In this document: positions 9,004-18,440 of the stretch, piece after piece
Position numbering within the stretch: position 1 is the stretch's first letter
How the letters are laid out: the number at the start of each line of letters is the position of its first letter
Source: Ignavibacteriales bacterium
GTDB lineage: Bacteria > Bacteroidota > Ignavibacteria > Ignavibacteriales > Ignavibacteriaceae
Assembly (NCBI GenBank): GCA_016709155.1
Contig: JADJEI010000013.1
Location: 62,001 to 126,000 of the forward strand
Length of the DNA: 64,000 nucleotides
Reading direction: 5' to 3'
The notes under the pieces: generated by a model
Databases searched by the model: none
Seen by the model: only the letters and a program-made list of their open reading frames with translations
Told to the model about the DNA's origin: nothing
Program-made: the position numbers and the translations under genes

Positions 9004-10863
9004 TTACCTAATCAAAACCATTTTTTTCGTATCCAAAAAATTCCCACTTTTTATTTGGTAGTAATACACTCCGCTGGAAAGTTTAGCAGAATTAAACTCA
9101 ACTTCATAACTGCCGGGGCGCTGTGGTTCGTTTACAAGTGTGGCGATTTCATTTCCCAAAACATCAAACACTTTTAACGAAACCAATATGTCACCCTTCG
9201 ACAAGCTCAGGGTGACAGAGGGGATGGTATATTTTATTCTAGTTGTTGGGTTAAAGGGGTTGGGGTAGTTCTGTCCAAGAGAAAATTCTGTTGGTGAATT
9301 TATTTCCACTTCAACTGTGTTTGAATATTCAAACGTTCCATCAAAATCAATTTGTTTTAATCTGTATTGATATTTTCCAGAAGAGAGATTTTCATCAGTG
9401 AATGAGTAACTCTTTGGTTCAGTAGTAGTACCAAAACCAGGAACGAAAGCAATTTGATTCCAGTCCTGATTGCCGACTGAAGACTGAGGACTGCCGACTT
9501 GTTTTCTTTCTATCTCAAACCCGCTGTTATTTGTCTCCGTAGCTGTCTGCCAGTTTAGCGAAACTGCATTTCGCTCTGCTGTTGCTGTGAAGGTTGTCAG
9601 TTCTACCGGGACTATGTCATTTGTACTAAAATTCCAATATTCGCTGCCAGAAAAACCGGAATAATTAATTCCTTCAGGCGCTTGAAATGCACCCGAATCT
9701 ATTTGAACATAGATTTCTGTATTTGCCGGAAGATCTTTTATAGGATTGATAATAATGAAGGTGGTTCCCGAACCGGTTACCTCACTACTCTGGACGTCAA
9801 TTTCTTCTATTACACTGTCATCACTTTTAATTTTCAAATATATTTTCCCGATGTTAACATTAATCGTGTCATCAAACAGCATTGTAAGATCAGAGTTTCG
9901 AATAATATCAATACTGTCATCGGGTGGATAATAAGAAATAATAGTTGGAGAAATATTTTTATAATATCTTATATCACTTAAATACCCCACAAAACAATCG
10001 TCATCGTTATCTCCATCAATGTCAACGAATTCTGGAGCAGTCCAATTATCGACTAAAATTTCATTCAATGGGTTTGCATTTCCTATGATATTCACAAACT
10101 TTGGAAAAAACACCGACCCTATATTTTTATAATATAAAACGCCATTGTTGTGACCGGCTCCGATAAAAGCATCGTAATCACCATCTTTATCAATATCAAC
10201 AAAATCAATATTAGTATTATACTCAGTTATAAAAATATATGGATAACCCCAATCAAGATATTCGGGTTGTGCCGGAGTTCCAGTGTTTTCGTAGTATCTG
10301 ACACCTGGAAATATTTCACCGCAGAAAACATCATAATCGCCATCACTATCAATATCAACAAATTCTGGGGTTGATCTTTGCAAGAAGTTCAAGTAAAAAA
10401 AAGGATTTTCATCATCATTGATAATAATAAATTCAGGGATGTTGGAATTACCAACATTCTTCAAGTATTTAATTTTATCCATTTCGTTCCCGATAAATAC
10501 ATCCAAATCCATATCATTATCTATATCGACAAATTCAGGATATAAGTATGAACCAAGATTGAATCCATCAAATGGATTTTCATTACCTGTTTTTTCAACG
10601 AAATTGGGTTGTGTTACACTTCCTATATTTTCAAAATATCTCAGTTGACCTTCTTTAAATCCGATTAAGGCATCTTTATCACCATCATTATCCAAATCAG
10701 CAAAAGTAATCCGGGGAGTATCTCGATCTCCTATTAGCTCAAATGGATTTTCATCACCTCTGATCAAAATATAACGTTGTGAATATGTTTGAGCTGTAAT
10801 CAAACATGATAGTAATGTTAGTGAAAAACAAACCAATATTAATTTGTAAATGCACTGCGGCAT
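9004..10863 (-). CDS. secreted FG-GAP/VCBS repeat protein with T9SS sorting domain
   Basis: I prefer the start at 10863 over the longer frame from 10914 because GGAGGTAAGG lies immediately upstream and MPQCIYKLILVCFSL...TAQ is a signal peptide. Five FG-GAP/VCBS-like repeats follow (DxDxDGDxDxFxGxxxGxxxYYKNIG), each likely to bind calcium. Next come an SbsA-type Ig-like domain, the FN3-like VPVELTTF...NWQTATE segment, and the T9SS sorting domain (YPNPFNPTT ... LIR). It is probably exported and surface-anchored or released. Two short repeats are inserted in frame: one near 9465-9501 (the QVGSPQSSVGNQ loop) and one at 9190-9216 (the TLSLSKGD loop). The ligand is unknown. Confidence 0.85.
   Translation of the reverse strand: MPQCIYKLILVCFSLTLLSCLITAQTYSQRYILIRGDENPFELIGDRDTPRITFADLDNDGDKDALIGFKEGQLRYFENIGSVTQPNFVEKTGNENPFDGFNLGSYLYPEFVDIDNDMDLDVFIGNEMDKIKYLKNVGNSNIPEFIIINDDENPFFYLNFLQRSTPEFVDIDSDGDYDVFCGEIFPGVRYYENTGTPAQPEYLDWGYPYIFITEYNTNIDFVDIDKDGDYDAFIGAGHNNGVLYYKNIGSVFFPKFVNIIGNANPLNEILVDNWTAPEFVDIDGDNDDDCFVGYLSDIRYYKNISPTIISYYPPDDSIDIIRNSDLTMLFDDTINVNIGKIYLKIKSDDSVIEEIDVQSSEVTGSGTTFIIINPIKDLPANTEIYVQIDSGAFQAPEGINYSGFSGSEYWNFSTNDIVPVELTTFTATAERNAVSLNWQTATETNNSGFEIERKQVGSPQSSVGNQDWNQIAFVPGFGTTTEPKSYSFTDENLSSGKYQYRLKQIDFDGTFEYSNTVEVEINSPTEFSLGQNYPNPFNPTTRIKYTIPSVTLSLSKGDILVSLKVFDVLGNEIATLVNEPQRPGSYEVEFNSAKLSSGVYYYQIKSGNFLDTKKMVLIR
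9190..9216. repeat. palindromic repeat inserted in frame in a T9SS domain
   Basis: A 27-bp element with ends GTCACCC and GGGTGAC around CTTCGACAAGCTCA. It encodes the extra TLSLSKGD residues between YTIPS and LKVFDVLG. The same element occurs in frame at 59824-59850, with an extragenic relative at 60165-60191. Confidence 0.85.
9465..9501. repeat. quasi-repetitive insertion (ACTGAAGACTG type) in the FN3 loop
   Basis: The segment contains GCCGACTGAAGACTGAGGACTGCCGAC and encodes QVGSPQSSVGNQ between ERK and WNQIAF. Related versions lie at 37190-37224 and 40341-40374. The loop is much shorter in the homologous protein at 49997. Confidence 0.7.
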
Positions 10864-10914
10864 CCTTACCTCCAGTTTAATTTTAGAATCAATTGAAGTT
10901 TTGTCACCTACCAA

Positions 10915-11235
10915 GTAAGTACTTCCTTAATTTTTGAAATATTTAAAAACACTTATAAAAATCTCTCCATAAATTGTTATGACTGAAAATTAGTACAAAA
11001 GTTAAATGTTATCTCATTTATAATTTATAAACAGAAAGTGAAGTAATGATAAATATCTAACGTGTTTCCAAAAATATAATAAATAAATTAAAAGATACAA
11101 TCAAGAACAATGTTTTCTAATTGGTAGATCAAAAAAGGGGGAGAGTTGTTTCTATGTCCCTAAGAAAATAAGAATAGAAATGAATACAGTTATTTCAAAA
11201 GGGTTCCCACAGGATTCTCTGTTAAAATGATACCG
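10915..11235. other. AT-rich intergenic stretch, nothing recognised
   Basis: About 320 bases between two genes on the minus strand. It should hold the promoter of the FG-GAP gene and the 3' end of the gene that stops at 11236. I see no convincing open frame, RNA gene or strong hairpin. Confidence 0.4.
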
Positions 11236-12525
11236 TCACTTTAATAGCAACATCTTTCTGACTTGAGTTAATGAACCTGCTTCAAGTTTGTAAATGAACA
11301 TTCCGCTGTTTAATTCTTTTGCATCAAAATTTATTTTGTGTGTGCCGGCTTCCTTAACCCCATTTACAAGTGCTCTTACTTCCTGTCCAAGCAGATTATA
11401 AACTTTCAATCTTACATTCGATGACTGCGGAATAGTAAATTCAATTGTTGTAATTGGATTAAATGGATTGGGATAATTCTGTTCGAGTGAAAACTCTCCC
11501 GGAATGATTGTCTCACCAGTCGAAATATCAGTCAATGAGTTATTTAATAGCCAGGGCTGAGCTGTCTTTTCACCTAATAAGAAATTTAGTACAAGCATAG
11601 CAGCTTTCTCCTGTCCGACAGGATCGGAAAGGTGTACTCCATCTTTATAATCTTCAGGGCATATCCAGGTAAGCCCGTCGCTTCGGGGAGTGGCACCATC
11701 AGCCCATAAGTAGGTTCCCCATAAAAGCCAGGGACTTCTTGGATCGGGTTCAGAATATACAAGTGCAGTATCGCCGGAAATTTGATCATCAATAAGATGC
11801 TTAACAGCCCAGCCCTGATAGTAAGCAAAAGGTTCGGGAGTTTTCTCGGTTATATTATATCCACCGTAAACTCTGCTTGCCAAATAACAGAGCCGTGCAT
11901 TTGGAAACTTTGCTGTAATAATATGAATTGCAATTTTAAATTCATCTTTCAGGTAATCTACATAGGCTTGAAAGGATGTATCCGGAGCGTTTTTTATTGG
12001 ATAAGCCTCCGTTTCTTTTAACCAAATCACTTGAACCTGGCTGCTCGTTAATCCATGTGATATTAAATCCTCATTTAAGTTGAACCAATACGTCGTATCC
12101 AGGTTTACTATTTCATTTAAGACCCAGCCCGGCTGAGCGCCGTTTATTACTTTAAGATAATGATTCTTGTTCTTTAAAGTATCAATAAACACCTTGAGCT
12201 TGGAAAATTCCTGCTTGGTATTTGACATTCCAATAGATAGAAATACAATCTCACCATTTATACTATCCGGCTGTCCAGCTACATCAAGCGGAACGATATG
12301 GTTTGCAATATCAATTCCGGAATTGTAATGATCAATCGGTGGTATATTTTGCCCTTCGGGGTAAAGCCCCCCCTGCAATCCTCTCCAAGTTCCAGGACCT
12401 AAGTCATTAATTGGAGGAAAACCAACAAAGCTTTGACTGCAATTCTGCGCATTTGATCTTGGAACAAGTACAAAGAAATTTAGTACTAGGATAATAACCA
12501 GAGTTTCAGAAAATAGATTTTTCAT
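11236..12525 (-). CDS. secreted SGNH-like protein with T9SS sorting domain
   Basis: I prefer the start at 12525 (MKNLFSETLVIILVLNFF...AQN), which gives a normal signal peptide; a longer frame begins at 12576. The central region has VFLSIGMSNTKQEF, a pattern resembling an SGNH/GDSL-like block, and downstream KDGVHLSDPVGQEKAA, where the D-G-V-H resembles the catalytic Asp/His block of that fold. An esterase-like function is therefore possible but unproven. The C-terminus is the second T9SS sorting-domain lineage (YPNPFNPITTIEF ... LKVYNLLGQEV ... LLLK), closely similar to that of the gene at 49997. The FN3-like segment is absent. Confidence 0.75.
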   Translation of the reverse strand: MKNLFSETLVIILVLNFFVLVPRSNAQNCSQSFVGFPPINDLGPGTWRGLQGGLYPEGQNIPPIDHYNSGIDIANHIVPLDVAGQPDSINGEIVFLSIGMSNTKQEFSKLKVFIDTLKNKNHYLKVINGAQPGWVLNEIVNLDTTYWFNLNEDLISHGLTSSQVQVIWLKETEAYPIKNAPDTSFQAYVDYLKDEFKIAIHIITAKFPNARLCYLASRVYGGYNITEKTPEPFAYYQGWAVKHLIDDQISGDTALVYSEPDPRSPWLLWGTYLWADGATPRSDGLTWICPEDYKDGVHLSDPVGQEKAAMLVLNFLLGEKTAQPWLLNNSLTDISTGETIIPGEFSLEQNYPNPFNPITTIEFTIPQSSNVRLKVYNLLGQEVRALVNGVKEAGTHKINFDAKELNSGMFIYKLEAGSLTQVRKMLLLK

Positions 12526-12805
12526 CAAAAAAAATAATATTAACCATAGAAAAGATACGAACAAATATATTCCCATTTATTTTAACCAGATAATCCAAAA
12601 TATTGGGATAGAACGATACTGAAAGTGCCGGGATTAAATTTTATCCATAAACCACCCCACCCTCATGAATGGTTGTTAATAATTTTATTAAAATAATTTG
12701 CTTTTTATTTCCCTCCACCATTGTTGAGGTAAATGTATAAGCTTGGTCATGGCAGCATCAGGAATTCTAAAAATTGGGTCTGTTCATAAAAATATCCACT
12801 CATTT

Positions 12806-12927
12806 GTATTGAAATCTTTCTGATATAAACTCAATTCTAAGTAAAATTTACTTACATCCTTTCTAATGGGCAATTATTTCATGTAAATATCATCAATAAG
12901 TTGAAAAATCGTCAAAATTCGCACATA
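12806..12927 (-). repeat. conserved 122-bp flank of palindromic array A
   Basis: Read on the minus strand from TATGTGCGAATTTT, this stretch aligns without gaps to 51976-52097, with 96 of 122 identities by my hand count. It contains a 17-bp inverted repeat at 12838-12854 (TAAGTAAA, one central base, TTTACTTA) that is almost fully conserved in the second copy. No protein function is apparent, so I interpret it as a DNA or RNA element that belongs to the array. Confidence 0.75.
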
Positions 12928-13210
12928 AGATGGTATCTTACGTACCGCAGATGACATCTTACGTACCCCAGATGACATCTTACGTACCCCAGATAACATC
13001 TTACGTACCCCAGATAACATCTTACGTACCCCAGATAACATCTTACGTACCCTAGATAACATCTTACGTACCCCAGATGACATCTTACGTACCGCAGATG
13101 ACATCTTCCATACCCCAGATGACATCTTACGTACCCCAGATGACATCTTCCATACCGCAGATGGTATCTTCCGTATCCCAGATGGTATCTTCCGTATCTC
13201 AGATGACATC
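12928..13210 (-). repeat. 21-bp palindromic tandem array A
   Basis: Thirteen consecutive units of exactly 21 bp (12928-13200) plus a partial unit. On the minus strand the consensus is AGATGTCATCT followed by GGGGTACGTA. The first half is a near-perfect palindrome (AGATG, centre, CATCT) and units differ by only a few substitutions. Because 21 is a multiple of three, a heptapeptide frame (MSSGVRK) stays open for 126 codons on the minus strand. The homologous array B has stops in the same frame, so coding is unlikely. Confidence 0.92.
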
Positions 13211-13299
13211 ATACGAAAATTTTTTTCGTTATAATATACCTGCTTCTTTATCATTTACTAATTTTTATGGAATTTGAATAAATATTTTAATTAGCAGCG

Positions 13300-13411
13300 C
13301 GGAACTGGAACGAAATTTACATTCCTTGCAAAAGTTATTCAGATATCTCACATTGATGATCGTCCAAATTTAACTGCAATGCCGGGGCAACGAGACTATT
13401 TAGCTGATTAA
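13300..13411 (+). pseudogene. possible gene remnant
   Basis: A short open plus-strand frame between the array and the terminator reads GTGTKFTFLAKVIQISHIDD followed by RPNLTAMPGQRDYLAD and a stop. The composition looks protein-like and unlike the flanking noncoding DNA. I do not recognise the family, and there is no start codon with a ribosome-binding site. Confidence 0.2.
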
Positions 13412-13488
13412 TTTATAGGCAATGCTTCGGTAGGTTGAGAATCGGATGCGGTTTCAATTGTTGTCTGAAAGAAAAAAATTTCCTAACA

Positions 13489-13518
13489 AAAAAGCCCCGC
13501 CAACAAAGCGGGACTTTT
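13489..13518 (-). terminator. rho-independent terminator after the beta-helix gene
   Basis: On the minus strand AAGTCCCGC, a short loop and GCGGGGCTT are followed by a T-run. This lies just past the stop at 13534. The stem resembles the terminator at 51579-51608, which also precedes a 21-bp array. Confidence 0.8.
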
Positions 13519-13533
13519 TATATAGAAACTACA

Positions 13534-15978
13534 CTACGGGAAAAATGATTTAATCAACAGCATTTTGTGTGTGGATGTAAAACTGCCGGCTTGAAGTTTA
13601 TAAATATAAACGCCGCTGCTAAGTTCACTTCCATCAAAAGTAACATTATAAATTCCTTCAGTCTGTTCGCTGTTAACAAGTTCTGCCACCTCCTTACCTA
13701 AAATATTAAATACCTTAAGACTTACAAACTCCTTTGAAGGGATCGAATATTTTATATTAGTGGATGGGTTAAACGGATTAGGATAATTCTGTAATAATTC
13801 AAAGTTAATATCCTCCGTAAAATCTTCAGCCGAAGTTGTGGATTGTTCACCCCATGCTTCAATTTCCCAAATGCCGGCTTCAGTAGATAAATCAGCATCG
13901 TGAAATACAACTTTAATAAATCTCGATGACACATTATCAAGGGAAATGTTTGTCCATTCATCAATTGAAGACTGATCGGAAGAAACTATTTCCTGCCATG
14001 AGGTAGAATCTTCGGAAACGAAAAGCGAATAATCATAGATACAGTTCTCATCCCATTTGTAAAATTCAATTCTGATCAGACTGATTAACTCTACTGATCC
14101 AAAATCAAAAAGAATCCATTCATTAAGTGAACTGCCGGTCCATCGGGAATCGGGGTTGCCAGAGAGATAACCAAATCCGTCAAGAGATTTTTCAGGTGAG
14201 TGATCTGGTTCCTGAAAAGTTGAGGCGGTTACTTCACTGATTTCCAGCTTCTCCAAATTTTCGGGAACAAGCTGAAGATCGTAGGAAGTGAAATTATTTA
14301 GTTGTGAAACAGAATTTCCAAATAGATCTGTCACACCGTTAACGGTTAATGTATAAGTTTTATTAGTTGAATGCGGGGAGGTTGTTAGTTTTACTTTTTT
14401 ACCGCTGGGAAGCAGCCATGCAGAAGTAACAGTAATTCCATTATTAATAGAATAATTAGAAATATCTTCTGCAGTTATCTCATCGACTTTTTCAGAGAAA
14501 GCCATCACAAGAGTTGTGGCATCGTGTAAAAAAGCTCTTAAGACTTCAGGTTGAATATTATCATAAAATTCACAAGCTCCGAGATCAAAGCTTAGACCCT
14601 GAGGTCTCAATGTTCCGTCGTAATCCATATTAGCAGGAGAAGAAAGTATTTTCCCAATATCTATGGCGGGAGAATTATACATTAATTCAAAATTCATATT
14701 TGCAACATCAGTCAACAACGGATCTGCGGAGATTGAATTTATATCAAACCCGGTTGCGTCTTTCCATTCCTGAAGATTATCATAATCTCCAAAACTTGTT
14801 GAAAACATCAGCGATGATTCAGGATAAAACAAGTTGTTATTAGATTCAATAATAGTTGAGCCGCTTGCTAATAGAACCGCGATATTAAACTGATAGAAAA
14901 GATTGTTTTTACAAATCACTGTAATTGGAAAATCATTAACACCTTGAAAATCTAATGCCTTTACAGATGCATTGACAACTGTGTTATTATAAATTTCAGC
15001 ACTTGCGCCAGTGTTTTCATTATTTGAGACTGAGATACCTTTTTCACAATTGTAAATAATATTAGCATAAGCGATATTATTCAAGCCGGAAAACTGAATA
15101 CCCATCCCGCCCGATTCGTCATAAGTCCACGAATCCTGAAAATAATTAAATCTAACAATTCCACCTTGACCGCCAACCCTTGCACCCCATCCTCCGCCGA
15201 TGCAAATATTTTTTTCAAAAATGCCTGCATTATCAAGTCCGGTAGAGTTCGACGTAAAAATCCCCTTGATGTGATTATTGCTCGTGAAATAATTATCGTG
15301 AACCCAATAATCTCCCGAACCTTCAGTTAATTGAATTCCATCACCGATTGGACCCAGACCATTGTTGGTAATATTATTAAAGGCAATTTCGAAGTTGATG
15401 CCAAATCCGTTGATGCCATCGTTAAAATTCGAATCAATAGTTGAGTTCAAGATCTTCCAGTCGGATCCAGTAATTATTATACCGCGACTGTGATCTTTAT
15501 CGCCAATATTATGGACATAAACATCATCTATGGTTAAGTCAATCACATCATATTGAGAATTCAAGTGAGCGTATATTCCATAGTGCTCAAAATATTTTAT
15601 TTCAATATTTTTAATTATGTAATGAGCACACTTCAGATTTATCCCAACGTCAAGTACAGCGCCAGTTCCATCAAATACCGGCTTATCACCGCTGCCGTAT
15701 GACCCTAAAACAATCGGATCAAGGGGAGTTCCATACGGTGCACTCAGTATTAGTCCCTCACCTACCCATGTATCGCCGCGTTTGAATAGAATTGAGTCCC
15801 CCGGATTTATTCTATCGTGAGCAGATAACCACGTGACATGGGTTAATGTTTTGTAAGGGTGGGTAAGACTTCCATCGTTTGAATCGGAACCGGACGAAGA
15901 AGAAACATAATGAGTAGCTGATTTTATTGGATACAAAGCTACAAGAAGCACAGTAAGAAAAACATAAATATTTAGCAT
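13534..15978 (-). CDS. secreted right-handed beta-helix protein with discoidin-like and T9SS domains
   Basis: The 814-residue protein has a signal peptide (MLNIYVFLTVLLVALYPIKS) and then the N-terminal strand pattern THYVSSSSGSDSNDGSLTHPYKTL, typical of secreted parallel beta-helix (pectate-lyase-like/DUF1565) proteins. The N-rich repeats (residues about 110-400) fit the helix rungs. An Ig-like domain follows, then a probable F5/8-type (discoidin-like) domain (PDSRWTGSSLNEWILFDFGS), then a T9SS sorting domain (YPNPFNPSTNIKY ... LLIK). It is likely surface-associated and polysaccharide-directed. Substrate and catalytic residues cannot be assigned. AAGGATA precedes the ATG. Confidence 0.85.
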   Translation of the reverse strand: MLNIYVFLTVLLVALYPIKSATHYVSSSSGSDSNDGSLTHPYKTLTHVTWLSAHDRINPGDSILFKRGDTWVGEGLILSAPYGTPLDPIVLGSYGSGDKPVFDGTGAVLDVGINLKCAHYIIKNIEIKYFEHYGIYAHLNSQYDVIDLTIDDVYVHNIGDKDHSRGIIITGSDWKILNSTIDSNFNDGINGFGINFEIAFNNITNNGLGPIGDGIQLTEGSGDYWVHDNYFTSNNHIKGIFTSNSTGLDNAGIFEKNICIGGGWGARVGGQGGIVRFNYFQDSWTYDESGGMGIQFSGLNNIAYANIIYNCEKGISVSNNENTGASAEIYNNTVVNASVKALDFQGVNDFPITVICKNNLFYQFNIAVLLASGSTIIESNNNLFYPESSLMFSTSFGDYDNLQEWKDATGFDINSISADPLLTDVANMNFELMYNSPAIDIGKILSSPANMDYDGTLRPQGLSFDLGACEFYDNIQPEVLRAFLHDATTLVMAFSEKVDEITAEDISNYSINNGITVTSAWLLPSGKKVKLTTSPHSTNKTYTLTVNGVTDLFGNSVSQLNNFTSYDLQLVPENLEKLEISEVTASTFQEPDHSPEKSLDGFGYLSGNPDSRWTGSSLNEWILFDFGSVELISLIRIEFYKWDENCIYDYSLFVSEDSTSWQEIVSSDQSSIDEWTNISLDNVSSRFIKVVFHDADLSTEAGIWEIEAWGEQSTTSAEDFTEDINFELLQNYPNPFNPSTNIKYSIPSKEFVSLKVFNILGKEVAELVNSEQTEGIYNVTFDGSELSSGVYIYKLQAGSFTSTHKMLLIKSFFP

Positions 15979-16304
15979 AGTGTATCCTTAGTTTTTTATA
16001 AAAAGGACTTAGTCATTTCTCCACTTGGAGAAAGAAAAGTAGTTCGGTTAAACCACAAAAATCATGCAAAAAATATTGTTTGTTTTTCTTCCTTTTTTCT
16101 TAAGTAAGAAAAATTTTTTAGTAATATCTACAGGTAGAGATTTTTTTTACCTGTCATAAAGACCGGAATTAAATTGGAAAAGAAAATTGAGTTTTAGTTC
16201 ATTCATAAAACTCAGAAGAGAAACAATATATTCAAAAATAAAAACCCCCAGACTTTATTCAGCACTGAGGGTTATTAGTTCAATTATATTTAAGAATTTA
16301 TTTT
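15979..16304. other. AT-rich intergenic stretch with a terminator
   Basis: Upstream region of the beta-helix gene and downstream region of argF, both on the minus strand. Apart from the argF terminator at 16241-16273 I see no gene or RNA. Confidence 0.5.
16241..16273 (-). terminator. rho-independent terminator of the arcC-argF operon
   Basis: On the minus strand AACCCTCAG pairs with CTGGGGGTT across a loop and is followed by TTTTATTTTT. It lies about 30 bases past the argF stop. Confidence 0.75.
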
Positions 16305-17237
16305 CTACATCACCAGAGCCATAATTGCTTTCTGTACGTGGAGGCGGTTTTCTGCCTCATCAAATATTACTGAGTTTTTAGAATCAGCTACTTCGTCCAC
16401 TACCTCATCTCCGCGATGTGCAGGCAGGCAGTGCATAAACAGATAATCATCTTTTGCATTTTTTACAAGCTTTGGATTGACTTGAAATTTTGCAAATTTC
16501 TTTTTTCTATCTGCGGCTTCAGATTCCTGCCCCATGCTTGCCCAAACATCTGTGTAAACAACGTCAGCATTTTTAACAGCCTGAACCGGGTCTTCAAGTA
16601 TCTCGACTTTTGAACCCATGTATTTTGCAAATATCCTGGCATTCTCAACAATATCTTTATCCGGTTTGTATCCTGAGGGTGATGCAATTGAAATGTTCAT
16701 TCCAACTTTTGAACAGCCGTTTAAAAGGCTGTGAGCCATGTTGTTCCCGTCACCAATATAAGCAAGTTTTAATCCTTCAAGTTTTCTTTTCTTTTCGAAA
16801 ATGGTGAAAATATCTGTCAGCACCTGGCAGGGGTGCAGCAAATCTGTAAGTCCGTTTATGACAGGAATTGAGGCATACTTTGCAAGTTCGGTAACATCTG
16901 AATGTGCGAAAGTTCGTATCATAATTCCACTGAGATACCTAGATAAAACTTTTGCACTGTCGGAAATGCTTTCACTTGTTCCAAGCTGCAAATCGTTTGG
17001 ACCAAAATACATTCCGATTCCGCCAAGCTGATAAATTCCAGTTTCAAAAGATACTCTGGTTCGTGTTGATCTTTTTGTGAATATCATACCAAGAGTTTTA
17101 CCATCGAGCAGTTTGTGCAATTCGCCGGTAAACAATTTTTGTTTTAATGTTTTTGCCACATCAAATATCTCATAGATTTCTTCGAGAGTAAGATCAGCAA
17201 TCGAAATTAAATCTTTACCTTTCATATTAACAGCCAT
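16305..17237 (-). CDS. argF: ornithine carbamoyltransferase
   Basis: Transfers carbamoyl from carbamoyl phosphate to ornithine, giving citrulline, or runs in reverse in catabolic systems; cytoplasmic. The family motifs are intact: STRTRVSFE (carbamoyl-phosphate binding), HPCQ, the DGNNMAHSLL ornithine loop and HCLPAHRGDEV with the catalytic Cys. The length of 310 residues is normal. A good AAGGAG site precedes the ATG at 17237. It follows the carbamate kinase gene by about 50 bases in the same direction, so the pair probably works on one carbamoyl-phosphate pool. No arginine or agmatine deiminase is visible nearby, so anabolic versus catabolic use is unresolved. Confidence 0.95.
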   Translation of the reverse strand: MAVNMKGKDLISIADLTLEEIYEIFDVAKTLKQKLFTGELHKLLDGKTLGMIFTKRSTRTRVSFETGIYQLGGIGMYFGPNDLQLGTSESISDSAKVLSRYLSGIMIRTFAHSDVTELAKYASIPVINGLTDLLHPCQVLTDIFTIFEKKRKLEGLKLAYIGDGNNMAHSLLNGCSKVGMNISIASPSGYKPDKDIVENARIFAKYMGSKVEILEDPVQAVKNADVVYTDVWASMGQESEAADRKKKFAKFQVNPKLVKNAKDDYLFMHCLPAHRGDEVVDEVADSKNSVIFDEAENRLHVQKAIMALVM

Positions 17238-17289
17238 GTTTTTCTCCTTATAGTTTTTAGAATAAAATAAATTTTAGTTAATCATTTAA

Positions 17290-18240
17290 TTATAATTGTC
17301 CTATAATTCTTGTCCCTGAATTTTTTTGAGCAAGTTGAGATGCTTCCGTAATGACAGCTTCCCTGCCCCCATTTTTCACAAAGCTGACTGAAGCAAGGAT
17401 TTTGGGTCCCATACTTCCCGCAGCAAATTCGCCATGCTTATAATATTCCTCAGCCTGTTCAACACTAATAACATCGAGGGCTTGTTGATTAGGTTTATTA
17501 AAATTGATACAAACTTTAGGCACATCGGTGAGAATAAAAAACTCATCGGCTTTAATCTCGTTGGCAAGCAGCGCTGAAGCAGAGTCTTTATCAATCACGG
17601 CTTCAATACCAAGCAGGTTTTTATCTTGATCTACGTAAACGGGAACTCCGCCTCCGCCAGCAGCAATTACAATATTTCCTTTGGAAGCTAATTCTTTTAT
17701 TATCTTTTTATTCATAATATCAAGCGGTTTTGGTGAAGGGACAACACGCCTCCACCCACGTTTGCGCGGATCTTCTTTAAAAACAAAAGAGGGATTATTT
17801 TTTGTTAAAAGTTCAGCTTCTTCTTTCAAATAAAATGCCCCAACAGGTTTTGTTGGATTTTGGAAAGCGGAATCTTTAATATCAACCACTACTTGTGTAA
17901 CAATTGTAACAACGTTTCTTTTAATTTTAAAATGAGTGAGGACATTTTTCATTTGTCGTTCAATCATATACCCTATTCCGCCTTGTGAATCAGCCACACA
18001 AATATCTAAAGGCATTTTAGGAATTTTATAGGTATTAAATCCAGCTTCGTTGCGAAGCATTATGTTTCCAACCTGCGGTCCGTTACCGTGTGTGATGACG
18101 AGATTAAAATCTTCTTTCAACAGGTTAACAAGATTGACGCACGAGTCATAAGTGTTTTTTTCCTGCTGCTGAATTGTTCCAATTTCATTGCCTCTTAAAA
18201 GAGCATTTCCGCCAAATGCAACTACGGCTAATTTTTTCAT
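17290..18240 (-). CDS. arcC: carbamate kinase
   Basis: Catalyses reversible phosphoryl transfer between carbamoyl phosphate and ADP, forming ATP and carbamate. Conserved blocks are present: FGGNALLRG near the N-terminus, THGNGPQVGN, DSQGGIGYMIERQ, AAGGGGVPV, DKDSASALLA and FAAGSMGPKILA. At 316 residues it has the usual family length and is intact. It is the first gene of a two-gene unit with argF, and it diverges from aat. The pairing with ornithine carbamoyltransferase suggests ATP generation from citrulline-type substrates. Confidence 0.95.
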   Translation of the reverse strand: MKKLAVVAFGGNALLRGNEIGTIQQQEKNTYDSCVNLVNLLKEDFNLVITHGNGPQVGNIMLRNEAGFNTYKIPKMPLDICVADSQGGIGYMIERQMKNVLTHFKIKRNVVTIVTQVVVDIKDSAFQNPTKPVGAFYLKEEAELLTKNNPSFVFKEDPRKRGWRRVVPSPKPLDIMNKKIIKELASKGNIVIAAGGGGVPVYVDQDKNLLGIEAVIDKDSASALLANEIKADEFFILTDVPKVCINFNKPNQQALDVISVEQAEEYYKHGEFAAGSMGPKILASVSFVKNGGREAVITEASQLAQKNSGTRIIGQL

Positions 18241-18440
18241 AAAGTTTTTTTCGAGTGAGTTTTTAAGAAGGATTTTTTATTACCAATATCTTTAATAACG
18301 ATTGAAACTGATCAAACCAGCTTATCTATCGAAATGATTCTTTTGTATTTTTTGAGAGGCCGATTATTTAATTTTAAATCATTCTTATTTTATGATTGAA
18401 AATTAAGAAGCATCAGCTTCAAAAAAAATTTATTTAACCT

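Noticed and set aside
12928..13210. CRISPR array
   Set aside because: The period is 21 bp with no variable spacers, and no cas genes are nearby. Both halves of the unit are repeated.
12874..13254. A 126-residue heptapeptide-repeat protein (MSSGVRK repeats)
   Set aside because: The frame stays open only because 21 is a multiple of three. The homologous array B has TGA in the matching frame and there is no convincing ribosome-binding site.
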